Shown here one piece after another: positions 32,527 to 39,294 of a stretch of DNA of 41,558 nt. Below the pieces are notes generated by a model, which saw only the letters and a list, made by a program, of their open reading frames with translations, was not told the DNA's origin and did not search any database. Every line of letters starts with the position of its first letter. The first letter of the stretch is position 1. The position numbers were made by a program, and so were the translations under genes. The stretch comes from Clostridia bacterium (GTDB lineage Bacteria > Bacillota > Clostridia > Oscillospirales > Acutalibacteraceae), in assembly GCA_017546665.1 (NCBI GenBank), contig JAFYSE010000056.1, positions 1 to 41,558 of the forward strand, written 5' to 3'.

Positions 32527-32968
32527 AAAATTCCCCCTTGCCATTTAAAAAGCTTAAAAAATCCCCCTTTGTAGGAGGACACTCGTTGTTATAGAAAACT
32601 ACATATTTTAAATGCGTATTCATTTTTTCTTTTATGACATCAACTGCACGGTAAAAGCCCGAGCGTGACAAGTTATACTTCCTTGCAATTTCTTCAACAA
32701 GAAGATTATTGCACCAATAGTCCTCTGCAATATTCCGTTCAAAATCGGTCAGTTCATTATTCATAACCGACCTTACAGTATCAATCATTCTCTGTTTCTT
32801 TTTGTAAACAAGATATTTTATTCCCTTGTTCACCGAAGCTTTGTCCATAAACTCCAAATCTTCCGTGAGAAAAAGATAGTCATCCATAGAAAGTTCAAGT
32901 ATCTTCTCATTGTTTATCGTAGTAAAACCTCCCCTTTTGAGAAAAAGAAAAACGCATATATTTTTCAT
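32516..32968 (-). CDS. Sigma-region-4-like phage-type regulator
   Basis: This is the first gene of the cassette. The protein has a helix-turn-helix of sigma-70 region 4 type (VEEIARKYNLSRSGFYRAVD) with a preceding ELTDFERNIAEDYW segment, as in phage late-gene regulators and ECF-like small sigma proteins. No region 2 is evident. The ATG at 32968 has no SD. A strong SD (AAAGGGGAGG, 32928-32937) sits inside the frame, and the in-frame codon ten bases after it is ATA (32917), followed by NNEKILEL, so translation may start there or the start codon may be mutated. The promoter carries a perfect LexA box. Confidence 0.78.
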   Translation of the reverse strand: MKNICVFLFLKRGGFTTINNEKILELSMDDYLFLTEDLEFMDKASVNKGIKYLVYKKKQRMIDTVRSVMNNELTDFERNIAEDYWCNNLLVEEIARKYNLSRSGFYRAVDVIKEKMNTHLKYVVFYNNECPPTKGDFLSFLNGKGEFFES

Positions 32969-32981
32969 ATACACGTTTTAT

Positions 32982-32995
32982 CGAACATTTGTTCG
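32982..32995 (-). promoter_or_regulatory. Perfect LexA (SOS) box
   Basis: The minus strand reads CGAACAAATGTTCG, a full match to the Firmicutes LexA consensus. It sits about eight bases downstream of the expected transcription start of the cassette, where a bound repressor would block elongation or open-complex formation. Confidence 0.92.
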
Positions 32996-33008
32996 CCTTG
33001 CAATTATT

Positions 33009-33037
33009 ATTGTAGCCACTTTTTATTAAATTGTCAA
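33009..33037 (-). promoter_or_regulatory. Promoter of the SOS-lysis cassette
   Basis: The minus strand reads TTGACA (33032-33037), 17 bp, then TACAAT (33009-33014). The start would be near 33002, just before the LexA box. Confidence 0.85.
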
Positions 33038-33101
33038 GAGAAAATTAAAAATATCCACAAAGTCCTCGTTTAAAATCGCAATCAGTAAGTATAAAAATAA
33101 A

Positions 33102-33136
33102 AAAAGACGGAAGCGTTAACTTCCGTCTAATTTTTT
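33102..33136. terminator. Bidirectional terminator after the sortase-like-tail gene
   Basis: A perfect stem, AGACGGAAG (33106-33114) with CTTCCGTCT (33121-33129), has A-runs on the left and TTTTTTT on the right. It insulates the SOS-lysis promoter from upstream transcription. Confidence 0.9.
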
Positions 33137-33152
33137 TGTTAAGTTCTACTGA

Positions 33153-33746
33153 TTATTCAGCATCCTTTTTTCTTGTAAGAACAAGAGCTGCACCAGCAAC
33201 AAGAGCAACAGCACCTACAGCGATGAGAGAATTGTCACCCAATTCTGGAACATCTTCAACGAATTCTGTAGTTGTTTCTGTTGTTGTAGTTGTTGTTGTT
33301 TTGAAGCAGTAATCTGATGTGCCATCACCGAAAAGTGATGCTACGAGGTCACCGATTACACCGAAGATTGATTCGAAAATGCTTCCGAGTGTTGCTTCAA
33401 GTGGGCTAACTACGTCTTCAGGAAGGAAATCAGGAAGAACAGGAGCATCTGTAAAGCCTAAGAAATCCTTTACGATTGCGAACACTGCTTCTGAACCAAC
33501 TGCAAATGAAGCTGCTTCAAGAGCATTCATTGCAACATCCTGGTCAACTACGCCATTTCTTACGTCAGCAACTACTTCAGCAGCAACATCCACTGGGTCT
33601 GCTTCTGTTTCAGTAAGAAGTTCTGTGTAATATGCAGTCCAAGCTGCTGTGTCTGCTGCGTCTACAGGTTTCTCAGCTGCGAAAACTGAAACGCTCATTA
33701 CAAGAACCATTGCTAATGCAAGAATAACTGCAAGAGTCTTTTTCAT
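33153..33746 (-). CDS. Secreted protein with sortase-like C-terminus, unknown function
   Basis: This 197-residue protein has a signal peptide (about 1-23, ending VFAAE), an Ala/Glu-rich helical part (about 25-100), a hydrophobic segment (GSIFESIFGVIGDLVASLFGD), a Thr run (about 145-158) and a C-terminal wall-sorting layout: VPELGDNSL, a hydrophobic helix and RKKDAE. Clostridial sorting motifs are usually NPxTGD or similar; PELGD is off consensus, so anchoring by sortase is uncertain and a membrane anchor is possible. The start at 33746 fits the signal peptide; a nearby upstream in-frame ATG is closer to the SD. It is a single-gene unit between a promoter and a terminator. Confidence 0.8.
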   Translation of the reverse strand: MKKTLAVILALAMVLVMSVSVFAAEKPVDAADTAAWTAYYTELLTETEADPVDVAAEVVADVRNGVVDQDVAMNALEAASFAVGSEAVFAIVKDFLGFTDAPVLPDFLPEDVVSPLEATLGSIFESIFGVIGDLVASLFGDGTSDYCFKTTTTTTTETTTEFVEDVPELGDNSLIAVGAVALVAGAALVLTRKKDAE

Positions 33747-33813
33747 GAAAATCATTTTCCTTTCGTAAATTAATTTTTGCAAAAATTAGGCATAAAGCCT
33801 CATTTACTCGTTC

Positions 33814-33842
33814 ATTATATCTAAAATCAAAATAAAAGTCAA
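33814..33842 (-). promoter_or_regulatory. Promoter of the sortase-like-tail gene
   Basis: The minus strand reads TTGACT (33837-33842), 17 bp, then TATAAT (33814-33819). Confidence 0.85.
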
Positions 33843-33963
33843 TAATTTTCTTGCAAAATTCCTCATTTTTGGAAATGTTGAACATTTTCTATTACAAGTG
33901 GATATTATTGTTGTGTTTTATTGTACTCATTTATGAAAAAATATTCATACAGGAGGTGTTAAT

Positions 33964-34152
33964 ATGTTTTTTAGCAAGCAGAAAAAGAAGGAAAAGAAGG
34001 AAGAAACAAGAAAAAAGATTGAAAAATTAAGCGAAGAAGTCTCAGAAATCTGGAATGGAAAAGAAAATACAAAGCAATTTGACGTAAACGGAAGCTACAC
34101 GGGAAATCCCGAGGGTTTTTCCGTACCGGTACAAGATGCAGACGACCTTTAA
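33964..34152 (+). CDS. Small charged protein of unknown function
   Basis: This 62-residue protein has a very basic N-terminus (KQKKKEKKEETRKKIEK), a short helix and a C-terminal segment with GSYTGNPEG and PVQDADDL. SD AGGAGG lies six to seven bases before the ATG, which supports translation. No membrane segment. The C-terminal motif looks familiar from short hypothetical proteins of clostridia; the function is unknown. It is divergent from the preceding gene. Confidence 0.68.
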   Translation: MFFSKQKKKEKKEETRKKIEKLSEEVSEIWNGKENTKQFDVNGSYTGNPEGFSVPVQDADDL

Positions 34153-34204
34153 TAAATGTAAATTTTTGGTTGTTACAGTTTACAAAGCTTTTTGAATAAA
34201 AAAT

Positions 34205-34224
34205 GGCGGGGTGAAAGCCCCGCC
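34205..34224 (-). terminator. GC-rich hairpin between convergent genes
   Basis: The stem is GGCGGGG (34205-34211) with CCCCGCC (34218-34224), loop TGAAAG. A run of A before it gives TTTTTT on the minus strand, so it should terminate the DUF4177 gene. It closely resembles 13783-13802. Confidence 0.75.
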
Positions 34225-34249
34225 TGTTGTTTAGCTTATTAAGTTGTAA

Positions 34250-34471
34250 TTATTCTTTTTCGCCAAGGTCGGTAAGAGATGTTGCAAGACCTGCATGTTC
34301 CTGAGTTTCTCTTGCAAAGACAATGAGCATTGGAATTCCCACTTTCGTTCGTGTCTTACCACCAATATAAGTATCGGTGCTGACAACTTCCCAACCGTGT
34401 TTTGCCATATCATTCATTTTTGCCTCTGCCTCATTGAGTTTTACTTCTAATATTTTATATTCTTTCTGCAT
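34250..34471 (-). CDS. DUF4177-like small protein
   Basis: This 73-residue protein resembles DUF4177-type proteins: a strand-helix core with MNDMAKHGWEVVSTDTY. The pattern of Y-K-I-L-E followed by L-N-x-x-G-W-E-V is typical. The function of the family is unknown. The start at 34471 is set by AAAGGAG nine bases upstream; the frame is open to 34534 but without an SD there. Confidence 0.75.
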   Translation of the reverse strand: MQKEYKILEVKLNEAEAKMNDMAKHGWEVVSTDTYIGGKTRTKVGIPMLIVFARETQEHAGLATSLTDLGEKE

Positions 34472-34636
34472 GGAAGTTATCTCCTTTATTTTACATTTGT
34501 ATAGAGTATTGTATGTGGAGTTTTCGAGCTGCAAATCAAACTATCTCATTTGTATTTAAGCGTAATTATATTTATAAGAATAACACGAGTTCAAATAACC
34601 GTCAATAAGGTTTTTATGATTTTTTTGCAAAAATAA

Positions 34637-34658
34637 GACCGCCGAAAATTCGACGGTC
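34637..34658 (-). terminator. Candidate terminator of the oadB-oadG pair
   Basis: The stem is GACCG-C-CGAA with TTCG-A-CGGTC (34637-34658), with one mismatch. It is followed on the minus strand by TTATTTTTGC. Confidence 0.65.
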
Positions 34659-34677
34659 AAAATTTCCTGTGTATTTA

Positions 34678-34875
34678 TTATTTGTCTTCTTTATCCTTTT
34701 TATTTGATTTTGAGAAGATTTTATTAAGGAGAGTTGTAATAGCAATAAGCACACCCATAACAATGATGATACCAGCCATACCCATTCCCATATAGTAAAG
34801 ATTGTCAACAAAGGCCATTGGGTTAAAATCAGCAAAGCTGAAAGCCATAAATGTAATAAATAAGTTCTGTAACAT
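34678..34875 (-). CDS. OadG-like decarboxylase gamma/small membrane subunit
   Basis: This 65-residue protein has one membrane helix (about 26-52) and a Lys/Asp-rich C-terminus (KIFSKSNKKDKEDK). It fits the gamma subunit of Na+-pumping decarboxylases (OadG/MmdD), which stabilises the complex at the membrane. The main support is position: it starts 14 bases after the stop of the OadB-like gene, with SD GGAGAG. Gamma subunits are poorly conserved, so the call is moderate. Confidence 0.7.
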   Translation of the reverse strand: MLQNLFITFMAFSFADFNPMAFVDNLYYMGMGMAGIIIVMGVLIAITTLLNKIFSKSNKKDKEDK

Positions 34876-34889
34876 TTAGCACACTCTCC

Positions 34890-36041
34890 TTACATAAAGA
34901 AATTGAGGATGAGACCACCTGCAATAACAGATGCAATCTGACCTGAAACGTTTACACCGATTGAATGCATTAAAAGGAAGTTCTGTGGGTCCTCTTGGAG
35001 TCCCATCTTATGAACGATACGACCTGACATAGGGAATGCTGAAATACCAGCAGCACCAATCATTGGGTTAATCTTTTTGCCCTTTGGAAGGAAGATGTTA
35101 AGAATCTTTGCAAACATAACGCCACCAGCGGTGTCGAATACGAATGCGAAAAGTCCGAGACCGAGAATGAGAAGTGTATCAGGAGCAAGGAAAGATTCAT
35201 AGTGCATCTTTGTTGCGATTGTAATACCAAGGAAGATTGTGATAAGGTTTGCAAGAACCTTTTGTGCTGTTTCTGAAAGAGAATTAAGCACACCACATTC
35301 ACGGATAAGGTTACCGAACATAAGGAAACCTACAAGTGAAACTGAAGCAGGAGCTACAAGACCTGCAACGATTGTAATGATAATTGGGAAAAGAATTCTT
35401 GTTGTCTTCTTAACCTCTGTCTGTGTATAAGGCATACGAATCATACGCTCTTTTTTAGTTGTAAGAAGTTTGATAACAGGTGGCTGAATAATCGGAACAA
35501 GAGCCATATATGAATATGCAGCAACCATAATAGCACCGAGATATTCAGAGTTAAGCTTATTAGCAACAACGATTGAAGTAGGACCATCAGCTGCACCGAT
35601 AATTGCGATTGAAGCTGCGTCGTTGATTGGGAAGAACATTGATGCCATACAAAGTGTGAAGAAAATACCAAACTGAGCAGCAGCACCAAAAATCATAAGT
35701 TTTGGATTGGAAAGAAGTGGTCCGAAGTCAATCATCGCACCGATACCGATGAAAAGGATAAGTGGGAAAAGCTCGTTTGCGATACCCGCATCAAAAAGTA
35801 CTGACAAAGCACCTTCCTGCTCCTCACCGTTTTCGAGAATTTGTGTGATTGCGCCTGAGAATGGGAGATTAACAAGGATTGCACCAAAGCCCATTGGAAG
35901 TAAAAGTGTTGGTTCCATTTCCTTTTTAATTGCAAGGAAAATAAGAAGTCCGCCAATAGCCCACATAATAAGCATTTTAGGGTCAAAATGGTTTATCATA
36001 TCGCTGAAAAGCAAGTCTTTGAAACTGTTGAGTAATGCCAT
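34890..36041 (-). CDS. Na+-translocating decarboxylase beta subunit (OadB/GcdB/MmdB)
   Basis: This 383-residue multi-helix membrane protein is the carboxyl-lyase and Na+ channel of oxaloacetate, glutaconyl-CoA or methylmalonyl-CoA decarboxylases. Motifs: GIGAMIDFGPLLSNP, AIIGAADGPTSI with the conserved aspartate of the ion site, and the C-terminal HSIGVNVSGQIASV with the conserved Asn and Ser. The biotin carrier and carboxyltransferase subunits are not adjacent, so which decarboxylase it serves cannot be told. A promoter lies upstream (TTGAAA, 16 bp, TAAAAT). Confidence 0.93.
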   Translation of the reverse strand: MALLNSFKDLLFSDMINHFDPKMLIMWAIGGLLIFLAIKKEMEPTLLLPMGFGAILVNLPFSGAITQILENGEEQEGALSVLFDAGIANELFPLILFIGIGAMIDFGPLLSNPKLMIFGAAAQFGIFFTLCMASMFFPINDAASIAIIGAADGPTSIVVANKLNSEYLGAIMVAAYSYMALVPIIQPPVIKLLTTKKERMIRMPYTQTEVKKTTRILFPIIITIVAGLVAPASVSLVGFLMFGNLIRECGVLNSLSETAQKVLANLITIFLGITIATKMHYESFLAPDTLLILGLGLFAFVFDTAGGVMFAKILNIFLPKGKKINPMIGAAGISAFPMSGRIVHKMGLQEDPQNFLLMHSIGVNVSGQIASVIAGGLILNFFM

Positions 36042-36123
36042 ATTTTTCTTCTCCTTTATTTTTTGCTTTTCAATGGAATAGATTCAGTTAAAACAAGCCC
36101 CAAACTACTCCATTATAATCACT

Positions 36124-36151
36124 ATTTTATCATATTTTTTAATCTTTTCAA
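36124..36151 (-). promoter_or_regulatory. Promoter of the oadB-oadG pair
   Basis: The minus strand reads TTGAAA (36146-36151), 16 bp, then TAAAAT (36124-36129). A second TATAAT (36114-36119) is also possible as -10. Confidence 0.55.
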
Positions 36152-36182
36152 TAGAAATAATCAACAAAAGAAGACTAACCGA

Positions 36183-36211
36183 TTGAAAAAATAATGTTCA
36201 AGTGATATAAT
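36183..36211 (+). promoter_or_regulatory. Promoter of the DUF554 gene
   Basis: TTGAAA (36183-36188), 17 bp, then TATAAT (36206-36211). The start near 36218 leaves a leader of only about 25 bases. Confidence 0.75.
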
Positions 36212-36241
36212 CGACACATTCTGCATATGGATGTGAAAATA

Positions 36242-36985
36242 ATGTTCGGTTTAGGAACCATAATCAATACTCTTGCCGTCATTGTGGGCGGTCTTGTAGG
36301 ATTACTTTTTAAAAAAGGTATTAGTGAAAGATACGAGAAAACACTTATGTCCGCTTGTGGTGTAGCAACGATTTTTATCGGTGTTACAGGCACTTTGCAA
36401 GGAATGTTGACCTTTGTTGACGGAAAAGTTGAAACGCAAGGCACAATGCTTTTGATTTTTTCACTTGTTATTGGTGGACTTATCGGCGAATTTATCAACA
36501 TAGAAAAGCGAATGGACGGATTGGGTGAAAAACTCAAAAAAATGCTCCACGCTGAAAAAGACAACAAGTTTGTTGATGGTTTTGTAAACACCTCTCTTAT
36601 AATCTGTGTTGGGGCTATGGCTATTGTAGGCTCAATTCAAGACGGACTTACCGGGGATTATTCAATGCTGGTTGCAAAAGCTATTCTTGACCTTGTAATT
36701 GTTGTTATTATGACATCAACCTATGGTCTTGGTGCAATTTGCTCAGCTATTGCGATTTTCGTATATCAAGGTATAATTACCCTACTCGGTCACTTTGCCG
36801 GAAATATTATAAGCGATGTGCTGATAGGTTATCTTTCATATATCGGCTCTGCACTTATATTCTGCGTTGGCATCAACATTACTTTCGGAAAGAAAATTAG
36901 GGTCGGCAATCTCTTACCTGCTTTGTTAATACCAGTTTTTCATGTTGTGGGTCAGGTTTTAATTGCAAAAGTAAATTTTCAATAG
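36242..36985 (+). CDS. DUF554 family membrane protein
   Basis: This 247-residue protein has about six to seven membrane helices and the DUF554 (YdfK) opening MFGLGTIINTLAVIVGGLVG. Further family features are LMSACGVATIFIGVTG, GGLIGEFINIE and FCVGINITFGKKIRVGNLLPAL. The transported substrate of this family is not known. The start at 36242 matches the family's N-terminus. An upstream in-frame ATG at 36227 is possible. The SD is weak in both cases. It is divergent from the decarboxylase pair. Confidence 0.88.
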   Translation: MFGLGTIINTLAVIVGGLVGLLFKKGISERYEKTLMSACGVATIFIGVTGTLQGMLTFVDGKVETQGTMLLIFSLVIGGLIGEFINIEKRMDGLGEKLKKMLHAEKDNKFVDGFVNTSLIICVGAMAIVGSIQDGLTGDYSMLVAKAILDLVIVVIMTSTYGLGAICSAIAIFVYQGIITLLGHFAGNIISDVLIGYLSYIGSALIFCVGINITFGKKIRVGNLLPALLIPVFHVVGQVLIAKVNFQ

Positions 36986-37007
36986 TATATTAAATTCTAA
37001 AAAATAC

Positions 37008-37036
37008 TTGATTTTATTATATTTATATGGTATTAT
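37008..37036 (+). promoter_or_regulatory. Promoter of the rimP-nusA-infB operon
   Basis: TTGATT (37008-37013), 17 bp, then TATTAT (37031-37036). The start is near 37043, giving a leader of about 100 bases. Confidence 0.72.
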
Positions 37037-37064
37037 TCTTTATGGTAAGAATATTCGTGTTGAC

Positions 37065-37088
37065 AGAGAGTGGGGCGACCCGCTCTCT
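37065..37088 (+). promoter_or_regulatory. Leader hairpin with GNRA loop before rimP
   Basis: A 10-bp stem, AGAGAGTGGG (37065-37074) with CCCGCTCTCT (37079-37088), has one G-U pair and a GCGA tetraloop. No U-run follows, so it is not a terminator. It may be a protein-binding or RNase-resistant element of the operon leader. Confidence 0.55.
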
Positions 37089-37142
37089 TAAACTTATATG
37101 GATGTTTTTCCAATTACAATTTAATATTTTTTAGGAGGTTCT

Positions 37143-37622
37143 ATGAAAAAGAACACAGCTTCCGTAGTATGGGATATTGCAAAGCCCATCGCAGACGAAT
37201 TAGGTCTTATTCTTTGGGATGTTAAATTCGTTAAAGAAGGTGCAAGATGGTATCTTCGCATCACTATCGACAAAGAAGATGGTGTAGGTATTGACGATTG
37301 TGTTAATATGCATCACGCTATTGATGGTCCTCTCGACGAGGCGGACCCTATTGAGCAGGCATACAATTTGCAGGTTCAGTCCCCAGGCATTGAAAGAGAA
37401 TTATCCCGTGATTTTCATTTTGATTGCTATTTAGGTGAAAAAATTCAAGTCAGACTTATCAAAGCTTTTGAAGGCAAGAGAGAATACAAGGGTATTCTTA
37501 TTGATTACGACAACGATAGCATTACAATCGCTGTTGATGAAGAAACTGAAATGAATATATTAAAGAAAGAAGCGTCTTGGATTAAGGCGGATGATTTTGG
37601 AGGTTTTACGGAAAATGAATAA
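37143..37622 (+). CDS. rimP: Ribosome maturation factor RimP
   Basis: This 159-residue protein assists maturation of the 30S subunit. Features: the N-terminal LGLILWDVKFVKEGARWYLRI, IDKEDGVGIDDCVNMHHAID, the YNLQVQSPGIERELSR signature, and a C-terminal SH3-like part. SD AGGAGG lies upstream. It opens the conserved rimP-nusA-ylxR-ylxQ-infB operon and overlaps nusA by eight bases. Confidence 0.95.
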   Translation: MKKNTASVVWDIAKPIADELGLILWDVKFVKEGARWYLRITIDKEDGVGIDDCVNMHHAIDGPLDEADPIEQAYNLQVQSPGIERELSRDFHFDCYLGEKIQVRLIKAFEGKREYKGILIDYDNDSITIAVDEETEMNILKKEASWIKADDFGGFTENE

Positions 37623-38664
37623 AGAATTTTTTGAGGCAGTTGCTCTCATGGAAAAAGAAAAGGGTATTCAGGCTGAATATCTCTATGACAAAATCAGCGA
37701 AGCAATTGTTAAGGCTGTAAGAAAAGATTATAACAACAAGGACGTTGTTGCTTGTGATATTGACCCTGAAGCAAAGACAATGAGAGTTTATATTCACCTC
37801 AACATTGTTGAAGAGCTTGAAGACTGGGACACAGATATTCTTGTTGAAGATGCTATTGAATATCGTGCAGATGCTAAAGCAGGTGAAACTCTTGAAATTG
37901 ACCTTGATACAATGAAATTCGGTAGAATTGCTGCACAGACTGCAAAGCACGTTATTCGTCAGGGTATCAAGGACGCTGAACGTGGTCAGATTATCAAGGA
38001 TTTCCAATCAAAAACAAAGGACCTTATTTCTGCAAAGGTTGGCAGAATCGACCCAATTAATGGAAATGTTACACTTGAAATTGGTAAAGGTACTGCAGTT
38101 CTTCCAAAGGCAGAGCAGGTTCCAGGCGAAACATTCACAGAAGGTCAAATGATTAAAGTATATATCAGCGAAGTTAAAGAAACAGAACGTGGACCTCGCA
38201 TTATGATTTCAAGAACTCACGCAGGTCTTGTTAGAAGACTTTTCGAGCAGGAAGTTCCTGAAATTTACGACGGTATCGTTGCAATTCACTCTGTTTCTCG
38301 TGAAGCAGGTATCAGAACAAAGATGGCAGTTAGCAGCAAGGACGAAAATGTTGACCCAATCGGTGCTTGTATCGGTCAGCGTGGTGCTCGTGTTAACAAT
38401 ATCGTTGAAGTTCTCGGTGGAGAAAAAATCGACATTGTTAAATACAGTGAAGACCCAGCTGAATTCATCGGTGCTGCACTCGCTCCTGCTAATGTTCTTG
38501 AAGTTGAAATTATCAGCACAGAAGATAAAAAATGTCAGGTAACTGTTCCCGACCATCAGTTATCTCTTGCAATCGGCAACAAGGGCTTGAACGCTAAGCT
38601 TGCTGCAAAGCTCACAGGTTGGAAAATTGATATCAAACCTGAAAGTGGTTTCTACGAAGGTTAA
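37615..38664 (+). CDS. nusA: Transcription elongation factor NusA
   Basis: This 349-residue protein has an N-terminal RNA-polymerase-binding domain (about 1-125), an S1 domain (about 135-200, ending GPRIMISRTHAGLVRRLF), and two KH domains (about 200-345) with VDPIGACIGQRGARVNNIV and LAIGNKGLNAKLAAKLTGW. It lacks the C-terminal acidic repeats of enterobacteria, as usual in Firmicutes. It acts in pausing, termination and rRNA antitermination. The start at 37615 follows GGAGG by 11 bases; an upstream in-frame start would lie inside rimP. Confidence 0.96.
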   Translation: MNKEFFEAVALMEKEKGIQAEYLYDKISEAIVKAVRKDYNNKDVVACDIDPEAKTMRVYIHLNIVEELEDWDTDILVEDAIEYRADAKAGETLEIDLDTMKFGRIAAQTAKHVIRQGIKDAERGQIIKDFQSKTKDLISAKVGRIDPINGNVTLEIGKGTAVLPKAEQVPGETFTEGQMIKVYISEVKETERGPRIMISRTHAGLVRRLFEQEVPEIYDGIVAIHSVSREAGIRTKMAVSSKDENVDPIGACIGQRGARVNNIVEVLGGEKIDIVKYSEDPAEFIGAALAPANVLEVEIISTEDKKCQVTVPDHQLSLAIGNKGLNAKLAAKLTGWKIDIKPESGFYEG

Positions 38665-38698
38665 TCCTAATACTTAACAAAAGAAAGGAGATAATATA

Positions 38699-38974
38699 AT
38701 GAAGCAGAAGAAAATTCCAATGCGTCGTTGCAACGGATGTAACGAGCAAAAGGCTAAAAATGAGCTTATAAGAATTGTTCGCAGTCCTGAAGGTGAAATC
38801 AGTCTTGACCTTACCGGCAAAAAGTCAGGTCGTGGAGCATATATCTGCAACAACATTGATTGTCTCCGAAAGGTAAGAAAATCACGCAGAATTGACAGGA
38901 CTTTTGAAATAACAATTCCTGACGAAGTTTACGATAGTCTGGAGGCACAGATTAAAGAAAATGATAACGGATAA
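38699..38974 (+). CDS. ylxR: YlxR family RNA-binding protein (RnpM)
   Basis: This 91-residue protein has the YlxR motifs PMRRCNGCNEQKAKNELIRI and KKSGRGAYIC followed by a second cysteine (DCLRK). In Bacillus the family was recently tied to RNase P regulation. It lies between nusA and ylxQ in the standard order. SD GAAAGGAG is present. It overlaps ylxQ by 14 bases. Confidence 0.94.
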   Translation: MKQKKIPMRRCNGCNEQKAKNELIRIVRSPEGEISLDLTGKKSGRGAYICNNIDCLRKVRKSRRIDRTFEITIPDEVYDSLEAQIKENDNG

Positions 38975-39269
38975 TTTAAAAGGGCTCTTTGGTCTTTGCC
39001 GTAGAGCAGGAAAAATGTCATTAGGACACGATGCCGTTGTTACATCAATCAAGAAACGTAAGGCTTATCTTGTAATTACTTGTAACGATGCTTCCGAAAG
39101 ACTTAAAAGAGAAATCAAAGACGAATGTTCCTTTGACGGACGTAATATTAAATATATTGACGCTCTCTTCAAAAGAGAAGAACTTGCTCTCTGTATTAGC
39201 TCAAAGGCAGGAGTTATTTCAATTGATGACCAAGGATTTGCAGAGAAACTTATTACGATTTTAAATTAA
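38961..39269 (+). CDS. ylxQ: L7Ae family ribosomal protein-like YlxQ
   Basis: This 102-residue protein belongs to the L7Ae/L30e/S12e RNA-binding family: [27 protein letters not shown] and [13 protein letters not shown]. Proteins of this type bind kink-turn RNA. Its exact target is unknown. Its start lies inside the end of ylxR, so translation is likely coupled. Confidence 0.92.
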   Translation: MITDNLKGLFGLCRRAGKMSLGHDAVVTSIKKRKAYLVITCNDASERLKREIKDECSFDGRNIKYIDALFKREELALCISSKAGVISIDDQGFAEKLITILN

Positions 39270-39294
39270 GATAACTGAAACGGAGGTTATGAGA

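Noticed and set aside
29326..33037. Complete prophage
   Set aside because: No integrase, terminase, capsid, tail tube, attachment site or replication genes are present; only regulator, fibre and lysis genes.
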